Source: Berberis thunbergii (lineage: Eukaryota; Streptophyta; Magnoliopsida; Ranunculales; Berberidaceae). Taken from it: DNA of 64,000 nucleotides. Of the stretch, positions 13,301-28,300 are shown piece after piece. The stretch is taken from NCBI GenBank assembly GCA_003290165.1, contig QNQO01008300.1, positions 310,001 to 374,000 of the forward strand, given 5' to 3'. How positions within the stretch are numbered: position 1 is the stretch's first letter; each line of letters begins with the position of its first letter. The notes under the pieces are model-generated. The model saw only the letters and a program-made list of their open reading frames with translations. It did no database searches and was not told where the DNA came from. The position numbers were made by a program, and so were the translations under genes.

Positions 13301-16300
13301 CTTGGAGATTCTGAAAAGCTGGAACATGAGAATTATGCATCTACCCCAAATCCCTGAAGAACTTGACTCTGACAGGTGGTATTTTGTTTGGCATCTTGCA
13401 TTCAAGAATTAGGATTAATGTCTGAAATATTGTTTCCCACAAGCTTTTGGTTAACTTCCCATTCATGAAAGCCTCTTCCCCATCTAGTTTATAATCCACA
13501 AGTGAGTCCTTTGCCTAATTCCTATAATATAGGAGATGAAAAATGTGAGGGAGGGTTATGGTTCATAACACTTTCCAGAAACCAGTTATAAAAGTCAAGT
13601 CTTTATATTTTAGGAGATGAAAGGTGTGAGGGAGGATTATGGTTCACAACTCTTTCCAGGGAGACCAATCATAAAAGCCAATCGTGGTCTGTGCAACTTT
13701 GACGACTTCTCAAGGTCTCATTCTCGACCTATGTAGTTAAAACGAATAACGAACCCATAACGGTTCAGGAGCGTTGTAGGTTACAATGGGATATAACGGA
13801 ATATTTTGTTATATATATTTTTAATACTCTCACAAAGTATTGATGTATTATAGAGACAAAAAAGTAAATCATGTTCATAACATTAAATTAAATAATATCA
13901 AAACATTAATAAAAAAATCTTCCCTTTGTATGAAAGTGAGATTGCAATAGAGAGTGTGATCGACTCTACGTCTTCTTCCCTTCTTCTCTCGTTCTATGTC
14001 AACAAGCGAAGTCTCGTTTTCTGTCGATTGGCGAGCTCTGGTCCTTCTTCTGTCGAGAATGAATGGATGATTTTTTATATATTAGAACAAAAGTTAAAAC
14101 GACGTTATTGAAAAAAATGCTACTTCAATCACGGCCACATAACGACGTTATATCGGAGTCGAGATACAAAAACGTGATAATCTCATAACGTAACGACTTA
14201 TCCTCATTCAGCGTTATATCGGCGTTATAACGTTGTTTTAACGTCACAATTCTAGACTCAAAATTATCATTCTTTGGAAAGGAAAGCCATATTGTAAGTT
14301 TAACTCTAATACCAAGCCCCACATTTTCCTTGGGCATATACACCTTGTTTCAAGCATTAGGCATATACACCTTTCTTCAAGCAGTGGTGACATTTTTTTG
14401 GAAGAACGTGAGGTATTTCAAGTGAAAGTATTAGGTGTTTCTCATAAGCATTAGGTATTTTTTGGAAGAATGTGACCCAATCCAGGGAAACAAATATAGA
14501 AATGAAAGTGGAACAATAATCCTTCATTCGGATTACTTTATCAAGGTGAAACTGTAGTCCTTCATTATTTGGATGAAAGGAATGATGCATGGACACGGAC
14601 ACGTGCGTGGTGTCATACAAGGACACAACACGTTGATTCGACAATTTCTTAAAAACTAGGACTCGAGGAAACGCTGAAACGTCATACCATTTTTTTATTA
14701 AGCCATATAAATATAAATAATAATCTAATAAAGTGTCTTCCTAGAGTGTTTGAAGAAGATGACACTCTGTTGCAAGAAAAAAATAAAGTAAAAAAAGTAT
14801 AGTAGAGGAGAGAAGAAGCAAAGATTAGGAAGCATAGACTACTATATATTTTAAGTGTCTTTTTGCCCTATTTGTCTTAAATCACAATTGAAAAAATCAC
14901 AACTGAAAGGGTCATTCACTTCAGATGGATCAACAACCATTAAATTAGGTCATTATTTGCAAACATCTAAAAGTAAAAAATTAAAGAAAGTTGATTTTTG
15001 AGTCTTAATGTCCTGGTCGAGTTTCGGGTGTATCGGAGGTGTGTTCGACACGTTGACCACATTGACCATGTGTCTGACATCTGTCGGCACATTGACCAAG
15101 TACTCGATGCATGTCAAAGGCGTGTCAAGCGAGTGTCAGTGTCGGATACATGTTAGACACGGATACGACAAGTTTTTCAAAGAGTCCATACTTCTTTGGA
15201 TGAAAGAGATTCTTGCGAGGGCAACTTGTCTCATGTGGACTGGTGAGTTCTTCATGGCACTATTGATCATATCAACAAAAGAGGAATGTCCTTCCCTAAT
15301 ATTGTGTGCTATATGGCCAAGATGCAAAATCTATTGATAATCTTATGTCTTGCCTTTGGATCATTGTTTTATCTGAGTTCCTTGTACAAGCTACCTTTGC
15401 TCCATTTTTGGAATGGTTAGAGCATTGACATTCTCTTTCCATCGCACCTTCTAATTTAACCCCTTTGGAAAATGGTTGTGGAATGTGTGTGTGATGGATG
15501 AATAGAAATGACATAATCTTCATAGATAAAAGGAAAACAATATTGGATCAGCTGGAGAAATTTGGGGATATTATGTTCAATTGGTATTGTACGGTGTTGT
15601 GTACGGACACTTAGTGTTTATTTTGTGTTTTCTTTTTGCTTTGTTTGTTGGGCTTAGCAGGCCTTTAGTTGCTATCCTACCTCCCTTTTGTATCTCTCAA
15701 TGTTCATAAATGTATACATATACACAAAGTTGTTTTATGGATAAAAAAAAAGAGATCCTTAGTCCACTAGATCACCTGGTCTAGAAACTCCAGTGTCTTC
15801 GTTGCCTTCGTGATCAGTCACCAAATTGTGTTTATCTAGCAAATCTTGTTAATGTCTAGATTTTCTTAGGACTTTACCAACAAGCTTTTACTTTCTGTTG
15901 AACACCCTTCTACTTTCATGTCTATTTGATATGTACACCCTTCTTGGGCTGATTTTCAAGTTTATCGATGTACACCCTTCTTGGGTTGATTTTCATCTCA
16001 AATGAGAACATGTGAAAATAAAAAGAAATCAATGACGTTAAATAGTGGAAGCTGTTTTTCGTTGATTTGATATCAACCTAGGTTTCCTCAAATAAGTCGG
16101 ATCTCAAAGAAAACAATTTTTTTGTCAGTGATGACTGGAATAAAAGAACCGTACGCATTCAACCCTAGTAAGTTTACCTGTTCATTATCATGGGTAAAAC
16201 AAAAAAATTCATCAACGGGAAGAAAAAAGGAGCTGCATGTGAGAAATGTTTTCACTAGGAATGTAATCTTAAATAATTATGGAAAAGCAATTTCCCCATG

Positions 16301-19300
16301 GAAATGGTATCAAATTAAAATATATGCACTTGATCAATAGAGCCATTTGATGTCATACAATGCTCTTTGCAACAACCATATCCTTTGATGTGCATCCACT
16401 GTAGCCTCTGGTACCATCTCTAGGAACATTCTTTGTGGAAGCAGTTGAATTAATCAACAAAGAGGCTGATCCTCAAAGGGTTTCCAATTAGAAACACAAA
16501 TAACTCAAATTGGTGGGTATCCATTCCAGGGCTATGATACCATCTCTGGTAAAGTTCTTCGTGAAGCAATTAAAGTCAATCAAGAAAAAGGTTGATCCTC
16601 AGGGTTTTCAATAAGTAACCCTAAACAACTAAGTTTGAGAACCTGATTTCTTATACTTGAGATTCGGGTTTTCAACCCTTGCAATAAACTAACCACGGGA
16701 CACAAAAAAAAGGTAAGAAATAAAAAATGATAAAATAAGTGCTAATGGATGGTTCAAGCTACCCTTATGCACCTGCATCCACATGTTCCCTACTATTATC
16801 AATCAATCTCCAATGTTTCTACATCATAAATTCACTTTCACCACATGTCATCGATAGATGTTGAATATGGCTTGACCTTCTTGTAAGAGGTAGTGTTATA
16901 GCATAAATTGTACCAATTTGAGATAGTGTAGCTGTAAACATAATTTGGCGGAGCATCATATTGTGATGCTTGTTTTTGCACTCTCGGTTATGCTTAATTA
17001 ATTTATCATTTTTTCTTGTCTTTTGTTTAATCCGTTGCCCATTTATAAGTGGGTTGGGGGGAGGGTGTGGAAATTTTACAGCTCTCAGTTGCTTGTGCCC
17101 TCTATGACATGCACACTTGATCTTGGATTACGTTGTCTTTCTCTATTTTTATGGGCTTGTGTCCATATTTAGGAATTAATGTACTTGTGTGCATGTTAAG
17201 CATTCTTACAGATCACATACACGAATAGTACTGCTTGCAATAGGCGTCCTTCTAGGTCCTACAAACAACTGAAATATGGTCGAGGGAAAAACAGGCTATT
17301 TGATGAGCCTTCCTCCTGTACACATTGATTGATCCATAAATGATCCATTGGAAGAATCTTTTGGATCTTTCCCACAATCACGATAAGTGAATATAAATAA
17401 GTAGTCTACAAATTGAAGAACTCTTGACCATCTCTTTTATCAACTTTGAAATTAGATATGATAGGTATAACCTTCGAAAGGACTATTTTGGTGGAGTTGA
17501 GTTGCAGAAGAGACTATACTTTCAAAAACTTCTACGTGGTCAATAGACGTCTGGTGAAAACTTTGGTCAGGGATCCCTTAACCAATTCTATTGTAAGTAG
17601 ATTATTGGTGTTTTAATATTGTAGAAGTAAAGCCTTATAACATGCTTCTCCAGTATGCCACTGTCCTTGTTATACAGCTCTATGGTGATTGGTGATCATA
17701 GTTTCCATGATCAACTGATGATATAGCGAACTTTGTCCAAAGGATTGTGATTCCATTTGTTAAGATCAATTAGGAAATCACTACTATAGTTCTATATCAC
17801 TTCAAAAATTTCATTTTTTTTCCTTTTTTGTTTGCCATGAATATATTATCAATAATTTGAAGCAGGATCATTTCCATTGCTACTTTCTTTCAATTGTCTG
17901 CCAGTGATGTTGTTGTAATAAATGTAAATGTTTTAGGTTAATGCGGAAGGAGGGTCCTTGAAGCACACACTAGTGGGTCATCAGAAACCTGTTTTCACTG
18001 TTTCTTGGAGTCCTGATGACACTCAGCTCCTCACCTGCGGAGTGGAGGAGGTTATTAGACGCTGGGATGCGAGTTCTGGTGAATGTCTCCATGTTTATGA
18101 GAAACCTGGTCTTGGCCTGATTTCCTGTGGATGGTCTCCTGATGGGAAATGGGTGTTCTCTGGGTTAACTGACAAGAGTATCTGCATGTGGGAGTTGGAT
18201 GGGAAAGAGATGGAATCTTGGAAAGGTCAGCAAACACTTAAAATCTCAGATATCGCCATAACAAATGATGGTAAATGGATTATTAGCATGTGCAAGGAAA
18301 CTGCTATATTGCTATTCGACAGGGAAGAGAAAGCTGAGAGAATGATTGAAGAGGAACAAACAATAACCTCTTTCTCTTTATCAAGGGACAATAAATTCTT
18401 GCTTGTTAATCTCTTAAATCAAGAGATACATTTATGGAGTATAGAAGGTGACCAGAAACTTATTGCCAAGTACAAAGGTCACAAGCGCACTAGATTTGTC
18501 ATTAGGTCTTGTTTTGGTGGACTTGAACAAGCTTTCATTGCAAGTGGGAGTGAAGATTCTCAGGTATGGAAATCTTTTCTTTCCTTTTCTCAAGTAGATT
18601 TTCTTTTTTCGCCCGTTTGAAGTAGTAAAACTTAATTTCTTTCTATCGTGGTTAGTTGATTGAGTATTTTACTTTTTATTTTACGAACTTTAAATGAAAT
18701 ATATTATATTTGTTACCATAAGTAAAAATTTATACATTTTTTTATAAGGACACACTTGCCAAGAAGTTATTCATGATAAAATTCTCTTTTCTGGAAAGGA
18801 AGTGGATAAAAGTATTCCTTTGTGCAAAACTAGATAAAGGTATTCTTTTGTGTAAAAACTGTCTTGATTGAGACTAAGGATGTGTTTGATTTCAAGGAAA
18901 TTTGTCATGGGAAAATTGCAAAAAAAAAAAAAAAAAAAAAGAAATAGAAGAGGATATGAGAAAATTTTCTCCATCTTGAGGTAGAAGATGACTATTGTTG
19001 GCAAAATATTTTCTTAGCTCTCAGTGAGAAAATATTTTTCACAATTTTGTGATAAACTGAGAGGATAGTGAGCATCGTAAAATTCATGGTCTTCGTTCTC
19101 TCTTCCACTTTCATTCCTCTCCCTTCTCATTTTTGCAAATTTTCTTGGGAAAATGTTCCTTGGAATCCAACATACCCTAAGTCAAATTTTCTTTTGTACG
19201 TATGAGTTAGCTTCAGTTGACTGTTGGCTATTACTCGTGTAACCATCAGACCTCAATTAGCCATATGGTCAGTGTGCACCCATTTTCCGGCTGCGTGGGA

Positions 19301-22300
19301 ACATGAATTGCCATAGGACCTCCAGAAGCGTATGTCATTTCCTTTCCAACAATTTCTTCCTCTTGTCAATTGAAGGTTCCTTCATATTGTGGAGATGATC
19401 CTTCAGGCAGTTATGCCACTTGAGTTTTGTCACTTACTTGTGCATATTCCCTTTTGAATTATTTCTCATTATATATTGCACTTTGGTAATACTGTGAGTG
19501 TGTGGGACTATCCTGAATGTTGAAACTACTCCATTCTCTGCCTTTTGTGGGTGATCCGTGGTCCTTTTAAGTCACTGTCCATAGTCATATAACTTTGAAA
19601 TGCCTTATTCTACATGTCGCATTATCAGCCACCAACTTGCAATTGTTCTGACGAGAATCAAGTTCCATCTTAATGGTTTTTTTTGGGTCATTGGATAGGC
19701 TCCAAACTATTTTTCAACTTTTGACATGGGGAGAGAGGGCAAAGACATGAAGTTCGCGAAAATACTAGTCAAGGTGTTATCAGAGAACAATTTCATTTCC
19801 AGACCCCCTAAAATGCTTCAACAACAAAATTTTCATTCACACCATTTTTTGTGTAAGATATGTGTATGTAACATGCCAGAGTACACACTAGATATAATTC
19901 CCCTTACTATCCATTTCTTCTCTAAGTTTGCTAAATATATTACTTTCACCAAAGTCCATGTTTAGCCATAAAATGACTGACGATTATGTCAAGATCATTA
20001 AATTCTCTCCATGAGAACTGTTAGTTATTCTCTTAAATGTCTTTAGATAGTCCATGTGTACACTAATAATGAATGGCAAATGCTTTTCCTTGTGTAAATT
20101 CTATTTTAATAGGAACTTCAGTATCCTTCAAGTGTTATTGTTATTATTTTGTTATTATTATTACTATTGTTATTATTATTATTATTGTTATTTTACTCGA
20201 TAAAAAAAATAACATTATTAATAAATAAATAAAAATCAAAGCTGGTGAATGAGAAAATCAACTAATAACCCTACACAAACTAACCCCCAAAAATAAACCT
20301 TACAACTTACCTATAGAAAATACTGCAAATACCGCCCCAGTTGAAAATACAAACATAACATGGAAAGGCTGATCAGTGATGATACCCCAAATGTTTCCTC
20401 AATGCACACTAAGGACTTGATGTAATTGATGATGGAGGAGATGTCTTTTTGTTCTGCTTTGTAAATTTTTAGGTTTCTCTCCTTCCAAATGACCCATATG
20501 GTAGTAAGAAGCACTCTGTCCCAAAGCCAACTTCCTCTTAGGGATAAATTAGGTCTCCTCCAAGTTGACACCAGTAGATTGGTGGCAGATTTTGCAAATC
20601 AAGGTCCAGCAACAAAAGAATAATTGTTCAATGTTCCAGATCATCACCTCAAAGGACACATTTGTTGGGAATAATAAGACTCCTACTGGCTAGGTTGTCC
20701 AAAGTGAGAATCTTGCCATGACCCAAAGCCCAAATAAAGAAATTAACCCTTGGAGAGACCTACTTTTTCCAAAAAATTGAGTATCCAAAAGGATTAGTCA
20801 AGTTAGGGTTCTGCATGATAAATAGGTGATAGTTTTGAAGTTTCAAATGAGCATCCACCACTGAAATTTTGCCAGACTTGTCTTCTCAACTCTATTGATC
20901 TTTCTCACTAGGAGAAATCAATAGCAGAACATCAAGCGATAAGAATAAGGTGGTCATTTCTTCATTTTAACCCCTCTTCCAAGTTTAAGGCCCCAGCAAG
21001 GAGAATTCTTGAAGTTTCCCATAAACACATGACACCATAACTAATTTGGCTAGAGATAGACTATAGATTGGATAAAAAAATCCCTCTGAAAGGTTTGGGC
21101 TGCACCAACCGTGAAAAGGATTCTATAACCATTTGGAAATGAGGTTTTGGTTGAACATTCTCAGGTTCTAATGCCTAGCCCCATAGTAGCAAAACATTTA
21201 TTGTATTGTATATCAGAAACCTAAATTTAAAATATGTATCGTAATATATCGTGTATCATAAAATACGGTGCAAAAATCACTAAAAGGTTATATATATATA
21301 TAAGCATATAAAAGACATAAATAAGAGTTATTCAAGCAAGGAAGTCACACTAACATTAACATATTACTTGTGACTTGTGTAACACGTATTAGCAAACTAT
21401 TGCTTATCATCCTTCCATTCATTCATGTCATTGTACATGAATAGTACATCTGCATCATCTTATATCGGTATCATATGACAGATATTTATCGTATCGATGA
21501 GGCTTTAGTACGACATAGATCGTATCGTATGTATCATAAGATATTGAAAATTATGCCTAGCCCCACCCCCACTGATCTCTAGGCTTACAAAGATTTTTCA
21601 CTCCAACAGGTGATAGGTTTTAGCTTGACGGTTGGTACCCTAAAAAAAATCTCTACAGAGTTTTTCAATGTCTTGTTGAATAGAAACATGCATCATAATG
21701 CAATACATAAGAAAGACTGGAATACTAGCCAGAGTGCTTTTGATTAAGGTTACTCTCCCAGCCTTAGAAATGAATTTGGATTTCCAAACAATTAACTTTA
21801 CTTTGATTCTGTAAACACTTGCCTATTTTGTATTTGGCACCTAAAGGCATGGCTAAGTAGTGGGGTGATCTCCTTGTTGTCAATTCAAAACATCAACCAT
21901 TTAAGCAACCGGAAAGATTGTGGAAATTGATAACCCAGAGACCACTTCGAACTAGAGCAGGACTTATTGAACCTTGTTAATGTGCTTAATATTGAAGTGG
22001 AAGACATGTAATGAAACCTGGTTTCAGTGTTGTATCACTTGATCGTTGTTAGTGATAGAAATTATTGGCAGAAGCTTCAACAATTACTACCAATAAATAA
22101 ACAGGGTTTGAGGATTCTTCAAACCTTATCAATACTAAAAAACTCAATTAATAAACTTATATGATAACCAGTTATAGTGAGAGGCTTTAGACCTTATCTG
22201 GCTTGCTCCTAGAAAAAACCTTAATTAAATACTAAATACTACCACAATCTTAGTCATATTTTTAAAATATACACAAATTAAAACATGCTTAGATGTAATT

Positions 22301-25300
22301 CCTTTCATACTCCCTGACTTGGAAAAGTTAGTTAATTAAAAAATAAGTACACCAAGAGGAGACACTCTGAATTCACACGAACAACACAATTTTCCTCCAA
22401 CCATAAGGACCAACCAAAATAATTGCCATAAACCGCATGGGAATAGCATATGTTGCAAGCATACCTTCCCAGAAATAGGTGTTAGGCATGATTGAAGAAA
22501 AAATTCTAGCCAAGTAGGATCACAGAGAGTATCAACTGGTGGAGCATAGAGTTCTTAGCGTGCTGAATAGTTAGACATTCGATGGAGAGCAATCTGGGGA
22601 TGTAGATACGTCCTTTTAAAAGAATGACCGTGTAAGACTTGTTCGCGGTTGCTAGAAAGAAAGGGCTTCTTAAGAAATGGTCTGAACCATGGTTTGAAAA
22701 ATCATTAAAAGGTTTTGGGGCTGTGTGAACTAGGCCTGCCACATTAAATGGAGTTAAGGGTCCAAGAGATTTTGAATTAGATAATAGGATGGGGGTTATG
22801 GGTCTCCTATAACCTAACCTGCATAATACCTCAAAAGGAGTCACCTCAGAACATTGAATGTGGAGAGAACCAACAAATTCTGGTGGAATCGAAGCCCATG
22901 CCATGGAATCCCGTTGTCTCAAAGTAGAACACGAGTTGGGTGGACAAGGAAGCTGACCGGATCCTCGATTTGACTCGAGGTTTCGAGGTCCCTCCCCGTT
23001 TATTGTTTACTGAATCTTCGAACAATAGATGATATAGCTTTCCAACTTCATTCCCCATGATGAAAACACTAGTGTTGGAGACCAAGGACTAATTCATTCA
23101 CTCAAGAATGGTTTTATTTTCATATTGAGGTTTTTGGGATTTCTCGAGTTTGCAACCCCGTTTGTTAGTTTTTTATTTATTTAAGTTTTCATATGGAAGA
23201 TTTTATTTGACATGTGATTCAATGGTCGTACCTCTTAGATAGGTATTCTTTGATGTACCCAAGGATACATGGATTCTTCGAAAAATCCCCATTTAAAAAA
23301 TCGAATACGTGTATGACACATACATGCGCTCGACACGTATTCGACACGCGATCAACGGTCAAGACACGTTGAATGATTGGGATGGCAACGGGGCGGATTT
23401 GAGCAAACCTATCTCCGCCCCGCATATTCGTTTATCATTTTTTTTAAACCATCCCCGCCCCGGCCCATTTAACCCAAAAAAAAAAACAGATCTCAGATAT
23501 CTATAGAACTGATTTGAAATCCATAAAAAAAAGATCGAGAAAAATAAGATTGAGATGAAGATCTGAAACCCATAAAAAAAAGATCTGAAGATGAAGAAGA
23601 TCGAGATGAAGATCTGAAACTCAAAAAAAAAAAGATCGAAATGAAGATCTGATCATCTGAAACCCTAAAAAAAAAGATATGAAGATGAAGAAGATCGAGA
23701 TGAAGATTTGAAACCAAAAAAAAAAAAAGATCGAGATGAAGTTCTGATCATCTGAAATCCAGAAAAAAAATATGAAGATGAAGAAGATCAGATCTTCATC
23801 TTCCTCGTTTTTTTTTTCATCTCTAAATTTTCAACAAACTCTTCTTCCTTCTTCAAAAAGGTCTTCTTGAACTCCATCAGATCTTCTCCTCATTTCAAAA
23901 TTGTTCCATTTCTTCAGATTTACCAAAACAATGTGAGAGCTCGAGTCTTCTTCGAGTTTTTTTTCCTCTGCTTCGAAAGTGAGTCTGAGAGTGAGAGATG
24001 TAACTGATCGAATGGGCAGGTTTTTTTTTTCCTTTTTATAGGGTCAGGGGTATTTATGTAAATTTCATACTTAAACGGATATCGTGGGGCAGATATGGCC
24101 AAATTCGTATCCGCCCCGAATATTCGACGGATGTTGTTTGGATATTCGTATTCGCCCCGAAATCCGTTTAGCCATATCCAAATCCGTCCCATACAGATTG
24201 GGTGGGGCGAATATCCGTGAAAATCCGCCCCACTGCCATCCCTACTGAATGGATCTCGGATACGGTCCAGACACGACAACATGTATTTTTCTCTTGGGTG
24301 CAAATAGCCCATTAGGGCTTCTTTTTAGACAAAAAGACAAAGACTGAGAGAGGGGATGCGCAGATTCGAGAGAGACGGAGTGAGAGAGAGATCGAGGGAG
24401 GGAAATCTGTAATAACTTGTTTTGACGGAGAGAGACTGAGAGCTTGAGATCGAGAGATTTGTTGATGTCGACAACAGTATCAGGTAATCACTTGGTTCTT
24501 CTCTTTTGCTTTTTCAGATTTGAAGTCTCTCTCCCTCCCTCCCTCTTGTCCGATGATAGAAACCAGAAACCTGCATCTTCTATACACACTTTTGAGCTTA
24601 CTGACCCCTTAATCATGGCCACCCATGACGACTTCAAAACAAAGTCGAGGAGTTTGCCAAATTAGGTCAGACTCCAAGCGTTACTAGCAGTAAATTGACC
24701 CTTATTGGGCATTTTGCAGTTCAAGCTTATCTGCTTTGTTTCAAGATTTCGCTAAATAAAAATACTATTGCTTTCAGTATGAGATTGCTTGCTTAGAAGG
24801 TGTACATGCCATCACACTTTCTGATCTGGTTTCATAGAATTGAAAATGTATGACCAATCTAGCATGCCATTTGGATTAGAAGAAACTCTGTCATGTTTCT
24901 TTGTTTGGGTCTGAACTATGTTATTTTCAGCCATAGAAGGCTATGGCAAGGTATATGTTCGAATGCCAATTGAAGCTTAGAAGTCTCAGTGGCTGCAAAA
25001 TGTTATATGTTGGATGCATTTATTTATTGTCGACATCTGTGTAGTATATGTTATATGTTGATGATCTGTTAGTATGTCTATTTGAAATGTGTAGTATATG
25101 TGTGCTAATTTCTTTATATGATCTGATTGTGTAGTATCCGTGTTTGTGCATCCTTGAATGTACCGCATGTGCTTTAATGATTCTTCTAGTGCGTTGATCC
25201 TTTTCCCTTCAACAATTTCCCAAGGATATTGTTGCTTTATTGTAAATATGATAGAAGACTTTGGTGGAAGGCTGGGAACTTTCATAATAACTACCAGTAA

Positions 25301-28300
25301 ATAAATTGGGTAGAAAATTCTCAAATCCCGATTGAGTATGTAATAATATAACTTGAAAGAAACCAATGTGACTGAGAAAGTCGCAAGCAAGAGGTTACAA
25401 AGTAAATAATCTATCCCAATCAAACATATGAACATGATATTCCACATTTGGGATGTACCCTAAATATGTCCCCAGTGCCCCAATACTCAAAATCTCAATT
25501 CATAAACTAGTGACAATGATTGCTAGGTTTTGTTTACAATGAAACTATTCCTAACAAGGAAACCCCAATTAAATACTACTACAAGACTAATTGTGTTTTA
25601 TTTTAGAATTTTATGCACAAGAGTCATCATCATCAAAGCTCATTCCTGATACTTTCGGGGTTGGCTACATGGATTTTGGTTTTCCAATCTACGCGGTCTT
25701 TCCACATATCCTCGCCTAATCCAAGCTCAATGATGTCTTCCTTTACCGTCTTTATTCAAGTTTTCAACGGTCATCTCATTCGTCTACACCCTCTATTAAC
25801 TTGTCAATCTAGACATTTTCTAATTGGCGTCGTGCTTGGTCTCCTCTGCATGTGATCAAACCACGTTACACCTAAGTATCTCCTAACTCTTTCAGTCCTA
25901 ATTTTATTTTTACAGGTTTTACCACACATCAATCTTAACATACGCATTTCTGCTACCGCAATCCTATGCGTATGTTGTCCCGTAGTAGCCAAACATTTTG
26001 AACCATATAGCATGGCTGATCGAACAATTGTCTTGTAACATTTCCCTTTTAACTTTGCAGACATCATTCTATTGCATAATACTTCTAACGTCATTCTCCA
26101 TTTTGTCCAACCAGTTTTAATCCTATGGTTTACATCTTCTCTAACAGCCCATTCTTTTGAATTATTGATCCTAGATATCGAAAAGCCTCACACTCTGGTA
26201 CTTCCACGCATTCAATCTCAATTGCATTACTCATCCCTCGTGGTTCACAACCAAAGTTATCTGGTGGGTGCTTGGAAGGAGGAAAGTGTCTCAATAACTT
26301 TCTGGGGACCCTATTGTAGGCTTTTTCCTAATCAATAAAAACTATATGTAAACTCTTATGTTCCTCTCGATATTTTTCTATAATTTGCCTAAGCAAGATG
26401 GTCTCCGTAGTAGACCTACCCGGCATAAATCCAATTTCATTCTTTGAAACAGTGGTTAAATTTCTAAGTCTTTGTTCTATGACCCTCTCCCCAAGTTTCA
26501 TCGTATGACTCGTAAGCTTTATCCCTCTATAGTTCAAGCAGTTTTGAATATCTCGCTTGTTATAAATTGGTACCACAATGTTGTGCCTCCAGGAATCTAG
26601 CATTTTTCTAGTTTCTAAAATCCTATTAAATATCCTAGTTAGTCATTGAATCATAACTTCTCTTAGACATCCACGCTTTAATTGGTATATTATCCGGTCC
26701 AACGACCTTCCTTGTCTTCATTCTTTTCAAAGTTTTTCTTACTTATTTCCAACTGACTCTTGGATGAAACACGTGATACCTCCCTTCATGTGAAACATTC
26801 CCCTCCAAGTTTAACTCCCCTACATGAGTTCCATTGAGTATGTTCCAAAAGTAATCCCTCCATCTATCTAAAATAGTTTTATCATGCATTAAAACTCTTC
26901 CATTCATGCTTAACATGACTCAAATCCCTAGTCTTTTGCTCTCTTACTTTAGCTATCTTGAAGAGATCATTCTCCCCTCCCTTTGTACCTAGCCTATTAT
27001 ACAAATCATCATATGTTATCTTTTTAGCTTCCCCTATTGCTTTACTACTCAACCCGTTATTCATAAGACTCTGGGCATCTATTTCTATGTCACTCCTTAA
27101 AGCATCTATTCTTTTCCGTAATGGCTTGTTGACATCAACGTTCCACCACCACGTCACCTCGTCATATACACCTCTTTTGGCCCTCCTAATTCTTCCTTCG
27201 CACCTCTTCTTATTCGGTTCACCAAATGCTCAAAAAGATCTGCGCTGCTAGTCTTATCCTTTGGTTCTAGATTCTCCCAATCCTCTGAAACTGACTGAAC
27301 ACCCAAAATCTTCTTTTTAAATTGTTGGCGCAATCTCCCTGTAAGGTCCACCACTTAATTCTTGGTATAACTTGTTCTTTAGCAATACGATCCATACTCT
27401 TAGACAAAAATCGAGGTCTAACAACCTATGTTGGTTTGTCAGACACTCCCTTGGTATAACCTTACAACTTGTACACCTACCTAAATCGTGTCTCCTAACA
27501 CAAATATAATCAATGACTTCTATTACACCCACTCGCAAAGGTCACCAAGTGATATTTTCTCTTATAAAAAATATTGATGATGCCAAAATCCTTAGCTAAA
27601 GTAAAATCTAGAATAAATGCCCATAGTGTTTCGATCCCCAAAGCCTTGACTTCCATGAACCCTCTCATACCCAACTTTGTTCCTACCAATATGGCTATTC
27701 AAATCTCCGTATAGGAAACCTTTTTGGAATAGGGGATTCCATGAACTAACTCCTTTAAAGAGTCTCAAAAACCCTTTATAGTCTCCTCGTCTAAATCCAC
27801 TTGAGGTGCATATGCGCTAATAACATGCACTATCTCTAGTTCTAAAGTTAATTTAATACTTAAAATTCTACTCTTAAACCTCTTAACGTCGACTATTGCA
27901 TCCTTAAAATTTTACCTACCACTATTCCCACTCCATTCCTAGTTTCATCTTTTTTAGAATAGAAAATTTTGAACTTTCTTCCTAAATCTCTAGCCTTGTT
28001 CCCCTTCTACTTTGTCTCTTGGAGACAAGCTATGTTTATCTTCCTCCTACGCAGGACATCCACTAGTTTTATTGACTTACCCTTCAAGGTTCTTACATTC
28101 CAAGAGACTAATCTAATCATTCTAGCTCTAGCCTGGACTAGCTTATTTACCCGCCCCATTCAGAATGGTGTGAGTATCCTTAACACTACAGTCGGGCGCC
28201 ACTGCAGTGCGCCTTACACATTTGTCACTACACCCGAGCGTAGGTGCAGCACGTCGCTTATAATGGAAAGGGATGTGATGAGTTTTTTTACAGTTGGTTG

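Noticed and set aside
18055..18237. Minus-strand 60-codon frame
   Set aside because: Antisense shadow of WDR26 exon 3.
23490..23790. CRISPR-like spaced repeats
   Set aside because: Units and spacing are irregular and A-rich, in a plant nuclear context inside a hAT element.
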